DNA of 64,000 nt from Clostridia bacterium. GTDB taxonomy: Bacteria; Bacillota; Clostridia; TANB77; UBA1234. Below, piece after piece: positions 44,968-53,317 of the stretch. The number at the start of each line of letters is the position of its first letter. Position 1 is the first letter of the stretch. The translations under genes were made by a program, and so were the position numbers. Under the pieces are notes generated by a model. That model did not search any database. It had not been told where the DNA came from and saw only the letters and a program-made list of their open reading frames with translations. The DNA is taken from assembly GCA_017462965.1 (NCBI GenBank), contig JAFTQC010000054.1, forward strand, positions 1 to 64,000. Direction: 5' to 3'.

Positions 44968-46221
44968 TTACTCTGCTTTTGAAGCGTCTTTTTCTGCTTC
45001 TGGCGCAGCACTTTTCTTTATATCTTTACACTTAATTTTATATTTTTCATCAGAGCCGGCTAAAGAATACTCAATTGTAGAACCTTTTGTAATTCCCCAT
45101 TTAGAGCTAAAAGATTCTGATATTTCGGCGATTAAGTCTTCAGCTTCCTCTTTTTTCTTCATATTTATTTTTAAAGTTATTAAAGCACCTCTAAGTTCAG
45201 CTTTTGCAAGAATATTTTCATCTTTAGTCGCTGAAACTCTTGAATGCAATTTACCATTTTCATCTCTAGTTAAATTTAAAGACTTATTTCCTGTAGCATG
45301 AAGAACCTTATCGTCATAAACAGCATATGTTCCTCTGCCCTCACCGCCATAATTACCATCTGTATCAGGATAATTAGCTATAGCAGTACTGATATTATGA
45401 ATTTTTCCAGAAGAAAATGTTATGTTATCAACTTCTTCGATGCGCGCTTTTGGTTCATTAGATGCAAATAAAATAACGTCTTTTTCTAATTCTTTAGGGC
45501 CAACATAATCCTTAATATCATCTAATTCAGGATTCAAATCAGAAACTGTTATATATGTTTTTTCTGTTTCATTTATTTGTAAATGAGTTCCGAATTTTTT
45601 CAAACTCTCTTCCATTTCTTTTTCTGTTTTTTGTCTGTCAACTGTATAAATTAATTTACTTTTTACAATTTCTTTTTTTACAGTATCAGGAACTAATGGA
45701 TTTAACTTAATTGCACCAATTTCAAATCTCTTACGCATTTCTGCTTCATCTAAAGCTCTCTCAATTGTTTTTCTAAGCAAACAATTGTCAGCACCTTCAT
45801 AGTACGTAATTTCTTTTATTTTTGGTTCGTTTGCATTTTCAATGTAAGCCTCTTCGGTTGGATAAAAGTTCCTTGTTTGTTCCTTCAATTCATTATTAGT
45901 ATTTTTCTTTTTCTCAATAACTTCAATCGACGTAAAAGCCTCAGTTTTAGCAGTCGTACTTATCTTTCTAACAATACGCTCTATCTTTGTATCGTTATCA
46001 GCCTCCTCAAAAGTTTGTTCTTGAGTTATAAGTCTTCCCATTGGATCTATGTAGCTTATCATATTTCCCTTTACTTTTGGATTGTTTTTAGTTCCATATT
46101 TAAAACCAGCTAATGTATCCTTTAAAAATCTCATAAATCTTGAACCCTCATATATAGTCAAGGCTTCAGAAGATTCAATTGTCTTATCATATTCTCCTGC
46201 AGGCATATAAGTGTTACTCAA
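44968..46221 (-). CDS. uncharacterised 417-aa cytosolic protein
   Basis: I do not recognise a family. The likely start is a TTG at 46221 after GGAGGG with a seven-base spacer; an ATG five codons later is possible. The protein is rich in Lys and Glu, has no signal peptide or membrane helix, and alternates helices with beta strands. A central segment has ITFSSGKIHNISTAIANYP and GEGRGTYAVYDDKVLHATG. The last 30 residues are Ala/Lys/Glu-rich. It lies between the ribosomal protein operon and the largest palindrome, as a single gene. Confidence 0.75.
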   Translation of the reverse strand: MSNTYMPAGEYDKTIESSEALTIYEGSRFMRFLKDTLAGFKYGTKNNPKVKGNMISYIDPMGRLITQEQTFEEADNDTKIERIVRKISTTAKTEAFTSIEVIEKKKNTNNELKEQTRNFYPTEEAYIENANEPKIKEITYYEGADNCLLRKTIERALDEAEMRKRFEIGAIKLNPLVPDTVKKEIVKSKLIYTVDRQKTEKEMEESLKKFGTHLQINETEKTYITVSDLNPELDDIKDYVGPKELEKDVILFASNEPKARIEEVDNITFSSGKIHNISTAIANYPDTDGNYGGEGRGTYAVYDDKVLHATGNKSLNLTRDENGKLHSRVSATKDENILAKAELRGALITLKINMKKKEEAEDLIAEISESFSSKWGITKGSTIEYSLAGSDEKYKIKCKDIKKSAAPEAEKDASKAE

Positions 46222-46295
46222 AATTATCCCTCCGAATCTTTTGTATTTTTAACCATAACTAAATTTTATAGTTTTTAAGTATAAGTGTCAATAAA

Positions 46296-46330
46296 AAATA
46301 AAAAACTCCGAGATTTTAAATCTCGGAGGC
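46296..46330 (-). terminator. terminator of the ribosomal protein operon
   Basis: CTCCGAGATTT (46306-46316) and AAATCTCGGAG (46318-46328) form a perfect 11-bp hairpin followed on the minus strand by T-rich sequence, about 50 bases after the rplL stop. Confidence 0.95.
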
Positions 46331-46377
46331 TTGATATTTAATATTGTTATTTAGAACTTTATACGTTCAAAACAAAA

Positions 46378-46749
46378 CTATGCAAGTTCAACTGTTGCTC
46401 CAGCTTCTTCAAGTTTTGCTTTTAATGCTTCAGCGTCAGCTTTAGCTACGTTTTCTTTAATTGTCTTAGGAGCTCCATCAACTAATTCTTTAGCTTCTTT
46501 TAATCCTAATCCTGTAGCTTCTCTAACTACTTTGATAACATTGATTTTTCCAGCTCCAGCGTCTTTTAATACAACGTTGAATTCTGATTTTTCTTCAGCT
46601 GCTGCTGCTCCACCTGCTGCTGGTGCTGCTACTACTGCTGCAGCTGCTGCAGATACTCCAAATTTTTCTTCAATTGCTTTTACTAAATCAGCTAATTCTA
46701 AAACTGTAAGTTTTTCGATTTCAGCTATTAAATTTTCGATTTTTTCCAT
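46378..46749 (-). CDS. rplL: ribosomal protein L7/L12
   Basis: Stalk protein that recruits translation factors to the ribosome. 123 aa. N-terminal dimerisation domain (about 1-32), Ala-rich hinge (about 33-52) and a C-terminal factor-binding domain with [20 protein letters not shown] and [12 protein letters not shown]. Last gene of the operon before a strong terminator. Confidence 0.98.
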   Translation of the reverse strand: MEKIENLIAEIEKLTVLELADLVKAIEEKFGVSAAAAAVVAAPAAGGAAAAEEKSEFNVVLKDAGAGKINVIKVVREATGLGLKEAKELVDGAPKTIKENVAKADAEALKAKLEEAGATVELA

Positions 46750-46841
46750 TTTAAATTTCTCCTTTTTAATTTATTTACGCTTATGCGCATATTTTTAATT
46801 TATTTCTTAACTGTGTTTTATCAGTAAGAACCATCTTCCTA

Positions 46842-46962
46842 AAACGCATCAAAAATGGTGCATCGCAAGGAAAATGAGTAAGGTTCGACGAAGGCGTACT
46901 GTTGTACTCCGAGGAGAACCTTATGATATTTGACACCGCGAGGTGCCGTTTTTCATGCGTTT
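46842..46962 (-). other. large hairpin structure between rplJ and rplL
   Basis: Outer 25-base arms (46842-46866 and 46938-46962) pair with a few mismatches: AAACGCAT ... ATGCGTTT with AAAAATGG/CCGTTTTT next in. An inner stem pairs AAGGTTC (46880-46886) with GAACCTT (46916-46922) around GTAC/GTAC. The structure fills most of the 240-base gap. It could be an mRNA processing or attenuation site controlling the L12:L10 ratio, an RNA of its own, or an inserted element. It does not share the GGGAC vocabulary. Confidence 0.65.
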
Positions 46963-46989
46963 AATCATAAAGCAAATTGCTGCTTCAGA

Positions 46990-47490
46990 TTAGTTTTGTT
47001 CCATTTTCTCACGAGTTTGATCAAGTACAACTGCAAGATTTCTAATGTTAGCAAGCAATACTGTAGCAAGTTGAGTAAGTAACATTTCTTTTGAAGGTAA
47101 TTTAGCAAGCTTAATTACTTCATCAGCACTTATTACTTTACCATCCATGATTCCAGCTTTGATTTTATAGAAATCTGTTCCTTTAGCATAATCATATAAC
47201 ACTTTTGATGGTGCTACATAATCATCATAACTGAACAATACAGCTGTTGGTCCTTTTAGATGTTCAGATATTTCTTCTACATCTGTTCCTTTTACAGCAA
47301 ATCTTAAAGTTGAGTTTTTAGCTACTAAATATTCGCAATCTGTTTTTCTAAGTTCAGATCTTATTTTTGTAATGTCTTCAACATTGATTCCTCTGTAATC
47401 AGCTAATATAACTAATTTTGATTTCTCAAATTTTTCTTTTAGTAACTCTGCATCGCTTTGTTTTTTAGCTAATACTTTTGCGTTTGGCAT
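46990..47490 (-). CDS. rplJ: ribosomal protein L10
   Basis: Base of the L12 stalk and autoregulator of its mRNA. 166 aa. N-terminal rRNA-binding domain with VILADYRGINVEDITKIR and a C-terminal helix that binds L12 dimers (LAVVLDQTREKMEQN). A typical L10 leader precedes it. Confidence 0.97.
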   Translation of the reverse strand: MPNAKVLAKKQSDAELLKEKFEKSKLVILADYRGINVEDITKIRSELRKTDCEYLVAKNSTLRFAVKGTDVEEISEHLKGPTAVLFSYDDYVAPSKVLYDYAKGTDFYKIKAGIMDGKVISADEVIKLAKLPSKEMLLTQLATVLLANIRNLAVVLDQTREKMEQN

Positions 47491-47550
47491 TACTACACCT
47501 CCTCCTTATTTCTTAGTTTATAGTAAATTTAATTTTTACATTTTAAGACA

Positions 47551-47650
47551 ATAAAAAACTGACGCTCCACACCAAGGTAGAACATCAGTCATAGTCCGAT
47601 CATTTTACCTCGGTAGGATTTACATGTTTTCATAACCTACTGTCTTTGGT
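47551..47650 (-). promoter_or_regulatory. L10 leader with attenuator hairpin
   Basis: On the minus strand ACCAAAGACAGTAGG followed downstream by CCTACCGAGG forms the conserved L10-binding kink-turn stem of the Rfam L10 leader. An ACTGATG/CGTCAGT hairpin followed by six T comes next (47551-47600), which suits transcription attenuation when L10 is in excess. Located directly after rplA. Confidence 0.85.
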
Positions 47651-47660
47651 TTATATATAA

Positions 47661-48344
47661 TTATTGAGCCTTAACTTGAACACCAGGTCCCATTGTGCTA
47701 GAAACTGAAATACCTTTCATGTATTGTCCCTTTGCAGCAGCTGGTTTTGCTTTTATTATAGCATCATATAGAGCTGTGAAGTTTTCTGTTAATTTTTCTG
47801 CTCCAAAAGATAATTTTCCGATTGGGCAGTGAATAATGTTGTTTTTATCTAATCTATACTCTATTTTACCTGATTTAATTTCTTTTACAGCTTTAGCTAC
47901 ATCCATTGTAACTGTTCCTGATTTAGGGTTAGGCATTAATCCTTTTGGTCCTAACACTTTACCAAGTCTACCAATTACACCCATCATATCTGGTGTTGCA
48001 ACGATTACATCGTAATCAAACCAGTTTTCTTTTTCGATTCTTGGAATTAAGTCTTCTGCTCCAACGAAATCTGCTCCTGCTGCTTCAGCTTCTTTAGCTT
48101 TGTCACCTTTTGCGAAAACTAAAACTCTTTGAGTTTTACCTGTTCCGTGTGGTAATACAATAACTCCTCTAACTTGTTGATCTGCATGCTTAGAGTCAAC
48201 ACCTAGTTTGAAGTGAGCTTCAATTGTTTCATCGAATTTAGCTTTTGGCATTTTATCGATTAATTCAAAAGCAGCTTTTGGCTCATATGTAGCGCCATTT
48301 TCAATAAGCTTAACGCTTTCTTGATATCTCTTTCCTCTTTTCAT
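47661..48344 (-). CDS. rplA: ribosomal protein L1
   Basis: Large-subunit protein of the mobile L1 stalk. 227 aa, usual length, with the N-terminal [13 protein letters not shown] and the conserved [20 protein letters not shown] and [17 protein letters not shown] segments. It follows rplK in the standard L11-L1-L10-L12 order. Confidence 0.98.
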   Translation of the reverse strand: MKRGKRYQESVKLIENGATYEPKAAFELIDKMPKAKFDETIEAHFKLGVDSKHADQQVRGVIVLPHGTGKTQRVLVFAKGDKAKEAEAAGADFVGAEDLIPRIEKENWFDYDVIVATPDMMGVIGRLGKVLGPKGLMPNPKSGTVTMDVAKAVKEIKSGKIEYRLDKNNIIHCPIGKLSFGAEKLTENFTALYDAIIKAKPAAAKGQYMKGISVSSTMGPGVQVKAQ

Positions 48345-48413
48345 TTTTACCTCCTTTGGTTCTAACGAAATTCTTTTTGAATCTCTCCCAATTTTATATT
48401 TGTTTTGTTGTTA

Positions 48414-48839
48414 TTATTCAACAACGATTCCCATGCTTCTTGCTGTACCTTTTACCATGCTAACAGCGGCTTCAAGGCTAGCAGCATTAAGATCTTGCAT
48501 TTTTGTTTTTGCAATCTCTTCTGCAGTTGCAGCTGATATTTTAGCTACTTTATCTCTATTTGGTTTTGCAGAACCTTTATCGATTTTTGCAGCTTTTAAT
48601 AATAAGTCAGCAACTGGTGGAACTTTTGTTATGAATGTAAAAGATTTATCTTGATATACTGTGATTACTACTGGTATTGTCATACCTGGTTGATCTGCAG
48701 TTCTATCATTGAACTCTTTTACGAATTGCATAATATTAACACCACTTGAACCAAGTGCAGGTCCTACTGGTGGAGCTGGAGTAGCTTTACCAGCTGGTAT
48801 TTGCAATTTTATAATGTTTGTTACTTTCTTTTCTGCCAT
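48414..48839 (-). CDS. rplK: ribosomal protein L11
   Basis: Large-subunit protein of the GTPase centre. 141 aa, with the proline-rich [17 protein letters not shown] near the N-terminus and the C-terminal rRNA-binding domain ending [10 protein letters not shown]-like. It lies 17 bases after nusG. Confidence 0.98.
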   Translation of the reverse strand: MAEKKVTNIIKLQIPAGKATPAPPVGPALGSSGVNIMQFVKEFNDRTADQPGMTIPVVITVYQDKSFTFITKVPPVADLLLKAAKIDKGSAKPNRDKVAKISAATAEEIAKTKMQDLNAASLEAAVSMVKGTARSMGIVVE

Positions 48840-48856
48840 TTCTTACACCTCCCATA

Positions 48857-49396
48857 TTACATTTTCTGTATTTGTGAAAATTCTAGTTCTACAGGAGTTT
48901 CTCTTCCAAACATAGATACTAAAACTTTTACTTTCTCTTTTTCAAAATTTATTTCTTGTACTACGCCAACGAAGCTTTCTAATGGGCCAGCAACTATTTG
49001 AACTGTGTCGCCAACTTCAAAGTCAACTTCTACTGGAACTTTCTCAAATCCCATATTACGTATTTCTTCATTTGTTAATGGAACTGGCTTTCCTCCTGCT
49101 CCAACGAAACCTGTAACTCCTCTTACATTTCTAACAATGTACCATGTTTCTTCAGTTAATACCATCTTTATTAGTACATAACCTGGAAACACTTTCTTCA
49201 AAGTTGTTTTTCTCTTATCGTCTTTAATTTCGATTTGTTCTTCTAGAGGAACTATAACTTCTTGTACAAGATGTTGCATGTTTCTATTTTCAACAGCTTT
49301 TTCTAAAGTGTCTTTTACCTTATTTTCATAACCTGAATATGTGTGTACCACATACCATTTTGCTACTTCTGTGTTATCTGTATTATCTTGAGGCAT
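48857..49396 (-). CDS. nusG: transcription elongation factor NusG
   Basis: Binds RNA polymerase and couples elongation with translation or pausing. 179 aa. The N-terminal NGN domain starts KWYVVHTYSGYENKVKDTL; the C-terminal KOW motif is VGDTVQIVAGPLESFVGVV. Located between secE and rplK as usual. Confidence 0.98.
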   Translation of the reverse strand: MPQDNTDNTEVAKWYVVHTYSGYENKVKDTLEKAVENRNMQHLVQEVIVPLEEQIEIKDDKRKTTLKKVFPGYVLIKMVLTEETWYIVRNVRGVTGFVGAGGKPVPLTNEEIRNMGFEKVPVEVDFEVGDTVQIVAGPLESFVGVVQEINFEKEKVKVLVSMFGRETPVELEFSQIQKM

Positions 49397-49417
49397 GTTA
49401 TTCCTCCTTCTTTACTA

Positions 49418-49780
49418 TTATTCAACTACAGTTTCTTCAGAATCTCCTGAGATTTCTCCTGACATGATTTCGCCAGAAACATCTCCGCTTAATTCTGATA
49501 GATCTCCGCTTACATCACCACTAACATCTCCGCTAATTACAGCCTCATGTTCATGATCATGTCCCTCGATAGGTCCTAAGATTAAGTTGTAATAACTATC
49601 ACTTAAGAAATCAAAGAAAAGATTTAAAATGATTAATATTACAGAAATTAGTAAAACAAATCCTATTGTAACAGCAGTACTTTTTGCTGTTTGTTTTCCT
49701 GTAGGCCAAACAACTTTTTTTAGTTCAGATTTCATGTTAGCTATAAAGCCTTTTGAATTCTTCTTCTCTTCGTTTTGCAT
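49418..49780 (-). CDS. secE: preprotein translocase subunit SecE with acidic repeat tail
   Basis: Essential single-span subunit of the SecYEG channel. The SecE domain is at about residues 9-62 (MKSELKKVVWPTGKQTAKST plus one membrane helix). At 120 aa it is about twice the length of common Gram-positive SecE. The extra C-terminal part is GHDHEHE followed by five SGD/SGE-type repeats. The tail should be on the extracytoplasmic side given normal SecE topology. Role of the tail unknown. Confidence 0.93.
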   Translation of the reverse strand: MQNEEKKNSKGFIANMKSELKKVVWPTGKQTAKSTAVTIGFVLLISVILIILNLFFDFLSDSYYNLILGPIEGHDHEHEAVISGDVSGDVSGDLSELSGDVSGEIMSGEISGDSEETVVE

Positions 49781-49809
49781 ATTGCTTCACACCTTTTCAA
49801 CTAATATTT

Positions 49810-49959
49810 TTACTTTGTTTCTTTGTGATCTGTATGTTTTTTGCAGAATTTACAATACTTTTTCATTTCGATTCTGTCTGGATCATTCTTTTTGTTTTTC
49901 TTTGTATCGTAATTTCTTTGTTTACATTCTGTGCATGCTAATGTAATTTTATCTCTCAT
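49810..49959 (-). CDS. rpmG: ribosomal protein L33
   Basis: 49 aa. Reads [19 protein letters not shown], later KYCKFCKKH: two CxxC pairs, so the zinc-binding form. Translated by hand from the ATG at 49959 to a TAA at 49810. It is the first gene of the rpmG-secE-nusG run. Confidence 0.93.
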   Translation of the reverse strand: MRDKITLACTECKQRNYDTKKNKKNDPDRIEMKKYCKFCKKHTDHKETK

Positions 49960-50026
49960 CACATTCTACCCCTTCCGCTACTTTAACTTACGCATATTTC
50001 TTCAAAAAAAAAGAACCTTCTGCGGT

Positions 50027-50093
50027 TTGCTAGCTAATTCTACCATGCCCCTGCCTATTTGTCAACATTTTTGGCAAATATTTTAGCTAGCAA
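50027..50093. repeat. 11-bp inverted repeat flanking the rpmG promoter
   Basis: TTGCTAGCTAA (50027-50037) and TTAGCTAGCAA (50083-50093) are perfect inverse copies, 45 bases apart, bracketing the promoter. Each arm also contains the self-palindrome GCTAGC. It could be a pair of operator sites or an insertion trace. Confidence 0.6.
50037..50065 (-). promoter_or_regulatory. promoter of the rpmG-secE-nusG-ribosomal protein operon
   Basis: On the minus strand TTGACA (50060-50065), 17 bases, then TAGAAT (50037-50042). Confidence 0.85.
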
Positions 50094-50114
50094 GCTCGCC
50101 CGAAAAGACTCTTT

Positions 50115-51200
50115 TTAAAACTTATATAATTCTAAAGCGTCTGACGCCATTTTTTTGGCTGAATATTCACTCATAACAACGCTTCTGTTATATTTTCCCA
50201 TTTCTTCTTTGTTTTCATTTAACAACTTCAAAATATCATTTTTTAATGTTTCCTTATTTATTTCTTGTAGTCCTCTGCATGTGAAATTGGTATTTTTTGC
50301 CATTTCTAAAGACTGTGCATCAAAAATCCCTTGATACCCTTGCCCGTATTTTGGATTTCCTACTAATATAATAGGAAGTTCTACAGCCATTGCTTCTAAT
50401 GCAGCTCTACTAACTCCAACAAAAATGTCTGCTTTGTTTAATATTTTTTCAATATCTTTTCTTGCTCCTGTCAATATCACATTTGCTTTAGAGGCAGCTT
50501 CCTGCTTCAATTTTTCTATGTAGCTTCCAGAGCCAACTATTATTATTTGAACTCCATTTTCACTTTCTTCTTCTAACTCTCCTGCAATACTTATTAACGA
50601 TTTTGCTACGTCTGATGATTCTTCATCCAGTCTGCTTACATGAACTATTTTTTTCTTTTCCTCATTAAACGCTATTCCTAAATCATCCTTAATTTCCTGT
50701 TTCTTAAACTTTTCAAGATTTATACCATTTATTGTAACTTTTATATTGTCTGGATTTAGTTTATATGTTTTTATTGCATGTTCTCGAATGTCATGACTTA
50801 CAGCAAGTGTTTTTTCTCCCCAATTTGTTATTATTTTCAAAATAGCATTCACTCTATATATTCCATGTATCGTGGTCACAAAGTGCGTTTTTGTTTTTTT
50901 GCATACAACTCCGCAAATCGCACCTGGTATTCTAGCATGCGCATGAACAACATCTATCTTTTTGTCTTTTATTGTTTGTTTCAATATCTTCATAGATGAA
51001 AATACATGTGCTATTTTTTTATCTTTTAAAGGAGCATATACATGTGTAACACCATTTTTTTCTAACTCTGCTACCAAACTACCTCCAGCAGATGACACAT
51101 ATACTTCATGTCCTTGATTCTTTAATTCTTTTGCAAGTTCAAGCACATGAGTTTCTGCTCCACCAATATTCATTTCCATAGTTACTAGAAGTATGTTCAT
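50115..51200 (-). CDS. GT4-family glycosyltransferase
   Basis: GT-B fold sugar transferase for an envelope polysaccharide. About 361 aa from the ATG at 51200, five bases after GGAGG. N-terminal MNILLVTMEMNIGGAETHV is a classical GT4 start; DVVHAHARIPGAICG is in the acceptor domain; the donor domain has VHVSRLDEESSDVAKSLI and the VSRAALEAMAVELPIIL acidic motif. Last gene of the polysaccharide operon. Sugar specificity unknown. Confidence 0.9.
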   Translation of the reverse strand: MNILLVTMEMNIGGAETHVLELAKELKNQGHEVYVSSAGGSLVAELEKNGVTHVYAPLKDKKIAHVFSSMKILKQTIKDKKIDVVHAHARIPGAICGVVCKKTKTHFVTTIHGIYRVNAILKIITNWGEKTLAVSHDIREHAIKTYKLNPDNIKVTINGINLEKFKKQEIKDDLGIAFNEEKKKIVHVSRLDEESSDVAKSLISIAGELEEESENGVQIIIVGSGSYIEKLKQEAASKANVILTGARKDIEKILNKADIFVGVSRAALEAMAVELPIILVGNPKYGQGYQGIFDAQSLEMAKNTNFTCRGLQEINKETLKNDILKLLNENKEEMGKYNRSVVMSEYSAKKMASDALELYKF

Positions 51201-51239
51201 TGAGGCCTCCATTAATCTTTTTATTTTAGTACACCATAA

Positions 51240-51731
51240 CTATTCTACATTAATACTTGAAATTGTTCCAGTTGTTTTTGCATATTTAGTTTCTATTACT
51301 TTTTGGCTATTAACCTTTAACTCTATACTCTTATTTGCATAGTAAGCATTGTTTTCAACAGTTCCTGGAGTTTCTATATACAAAGTTAAGTCCCTTCTAT
51401 AAGGATTTGTAATTTTAGATAATCCGCCATCTTCAGTAATTTCATATGTTACAGCATTTTCTTGCACAATATCTTTTATAACTCCAATATTAACACCTGT
51501 TAATGAATCATAAACCGTATCGCCACTTTTATATGCATTTGCAGAATAATCCCTTACATTTAATACATTTAGTGTATATAGTATTGTTGTTTCACTACTT
51601 TCATCTGTCTTAGTATTATATTTACCAAACTTAACAGATGCAGCCACAATTAATGTTATTACAACAAGCACCACTAGTAAATCTACAATATTTATTTTAA
51701 ATTTTCTTTTTTTAGTCATATACACTCTCAC
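51240..51731 (-). CDS. DUF4330 membrane protein
   Basis: 163 aa. One N-terminal membrane helix (about 12-30, IVDLLVVLVVITLIVAAS) and an extracytoplasmic beta-rich domain containing TLNVLNVRDYSANAYKSGDTVYDS, as in DUF4330. It starts the base after the preceding GT4-DUF4330 fusion stops, so the two are coupled. It resembles the C-terminal part of that fusion protein, suggesting duplication. Function unknown, probably an accessory subunit of polysaccharide assembly. Confidence 0.82.
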   Translation of the reverse strand: MRVYMTKKRKFKINIVDLLVVLVVITLIVAASVKFGKYNTKTDESSETTILYTLNVLNVRDYSANAYKSGDTVYDSLTGVNIGVIKDIVQENAVTYEITEDGGLSKITNPYRRDLTLYIETPGTVENNAYYANKSIELKVNSQKVIETKYAKTTGTISSINVE

Positions 51732-53312
51732 CTATCTTTCTATAGAAACAATGTAACCTGAAAAGGCATAGCCTTTTCCTCTAACATATGCTTCCTGGCC
51801 AACTTTTATTTCATAATCACCAATTGATATAAGTCTATCACTTTGCGTCGCATTTGCTTCAATCGTTAGCATTATATCAATTCTATCTTCTCTAATATTT
51901 GGCTTAACCGTACCAGTTGTTAAATCTGGAACAAGCACTTCATTTGGCTCTATTTCATATTCTAATATCGTTCCTATATTATAGTTTTTCAAACTATCAT
52001 ATACAGTAGAGCCTTCTTCTAAGTATTTTTCAACTTCTGGCAAACAACTTGTAGCTTTTATACTATATACTACTTTGCTCGTATTTGGTGTTTCAACAAC
52101 TTCACCATTATTCATTAGCGAATATCCTACAACACCTGCCACAATAGCTATCAATATTATTATTACATCTAATATATTAATTCCTTTTCTTTTTGGTTGT
52201 TCCATCACCTTTTTATATACCCCTTGAACATTGCTTACATATTTTTGTATTGTAAATCTCTCATTAAATATTTCTATTGATCTTTGTTGCATTTTTTCTT
52301 TCGTTTCAGCATTTGTCAATATTTTTTCAACTGCATTAGCTACTTTTTCTGCATCTTTTATAGGAACTATATATCCATTTTCATTATCAAATATCAAGTA
52401 TGGATTTCCGCCATAGTCAGAAGCAACCGCTGGAACTCCAATACTCATGCCTTCTAGCAATGACAAACTTGATGTTTCTGTACCAAATGAGCAGTTAACT
52501 TGAACATCAAATATATTTAAGTAATCTCCTACATTTTTTATGAACCCTGTAAAGATTATCTCTTTTTCTAGTCCTAGTTCTTTAACTTTGTTCTTTAATC
52601 TTTCCTCTTCTGTTCCCGTTCCTATTATAAAGAATTTTGCTTTTATCTTTTTTTCTTTTAACAAAATATTTGCAGCATCTATGAACGTATCATGTCCTTT
52701 TACAAATTCAAGTCTTGCTAATATTCCAACAACATATTCATCGTCTGCTATATTGTATTGTTTTCTTAATTTTTTTCTTTCTTCTTCTGATGTTGTCTTT
52801 ATTTTTTCAACACCATTAAAGAAAGTATCTATTTTTTCTTTTGCTATGCCTCCATCCAATAAGTTTTCTTCTGCAGCATATCCTACTGCAATTATTCTAT
52901 CCGAAAAATATTCATTTACGTTTTTATATAGGAATCTACCTACGCCTTTTTTTATTCTATCACTTACCGGATAAGCACAGTGTCTTGTATATATTACCCT
53001 CGTACCTTTTACAAGTCTTGCAGCAACTCTTGCTATGCTAGATGCATGTGTGTGTACAATATCTGGTTTTTCCTGTTTTATTATTTTTCTTAGTTTGAAT
53101 AATGATTTAAAGTCCAATGATTTATCTTTTAAGCCGTCTATTTCTATTACTTTAGCTTTTGTTCCTTCTAATTCTTTTACTAATGCACTTCCTTTTGGGA
53201 GTACAATTACAATTTCATAATTTTTTGAATCAAAATTTTTAGAAAAATTTATAATACATTTTCCGGCTCCACCTATGTTTGTATCACTTATAATATTCAA
53301 AACTTTAATCAT
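51732..53312 (-). CDS. GT4 glycosyltransferase fused to a DUF4330-like domain
   Basis: 526 aa. Residues about 1-370 form a GT4 enzyme: start VLNIISDTNIGGAGKCIINF, donor motif GILARLEFVKGHDTFIDAA and acidic motif TSSLSLLEGMSIGVPAVASD. A membrane helix follows (about 378-398, INILDVIIILIAIVAGVVGY), then an extracytoplasmic DUF4330-like region with STVYDSLKNYNIG. The catalytic half is thus predicted cytosolic and tethered to an outer sensor or assembly domain. The fusion is unusual; both halves are intact. Confidence 0.85.
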   Translation of the reverse strand: MIKVLNIISDTNIGGAGKCIINFSKNFDSKNYEIVIVLPKGSALVKELEGTKAKVIEIDGLKDKSLDFKSLFKLRKIIKQEKPDIVHTHASSIARVAARLVKGTRVIYTRHCAYPVSDRIKKGVGRFLYKNVNEYFSDRIIAVGYAAEENLLDGGIAKEKIDTFFNGVEKIKTTSEEERKKLRKQYNIADDEYVVGILARLEFVKGHDTFIDAANILLKEKKIKAKFFIIGTGTEEERLKNKVKELGLEKEIIFTGFIKNVGDYLNIFDVQVNCSFGTETSSLSLLEGMSIGVPAVASDYGGNPYLIFDNENGYIVPIKDAEKVANAVEKILTNAETKEKMQQRSIEIFNERFTIQKYVSNVQGVYKKVMEQPKRKGINILDVIIILIAIVAGVVGYSLMNNGEVVETPNTSKVVYSIKATSCLPEVEKYLEEGSTVYDSLKNYNIGTILEYEIEPNEVLVPDLTTGTVKPNIREDRIDIMLTIEANATQSDRLISIGDYEIKVGQEAYVRGKGYAFSGYIVSIER

Positions 53313-53317
53313 AATTC

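Noticed and set aside
49960-50114. tRNA-Trp upstream of secE, as in some Bacillota
   Set aside because: I found no cloverleaf in the gap; only the promoter and the 11-bp inverted repeat.
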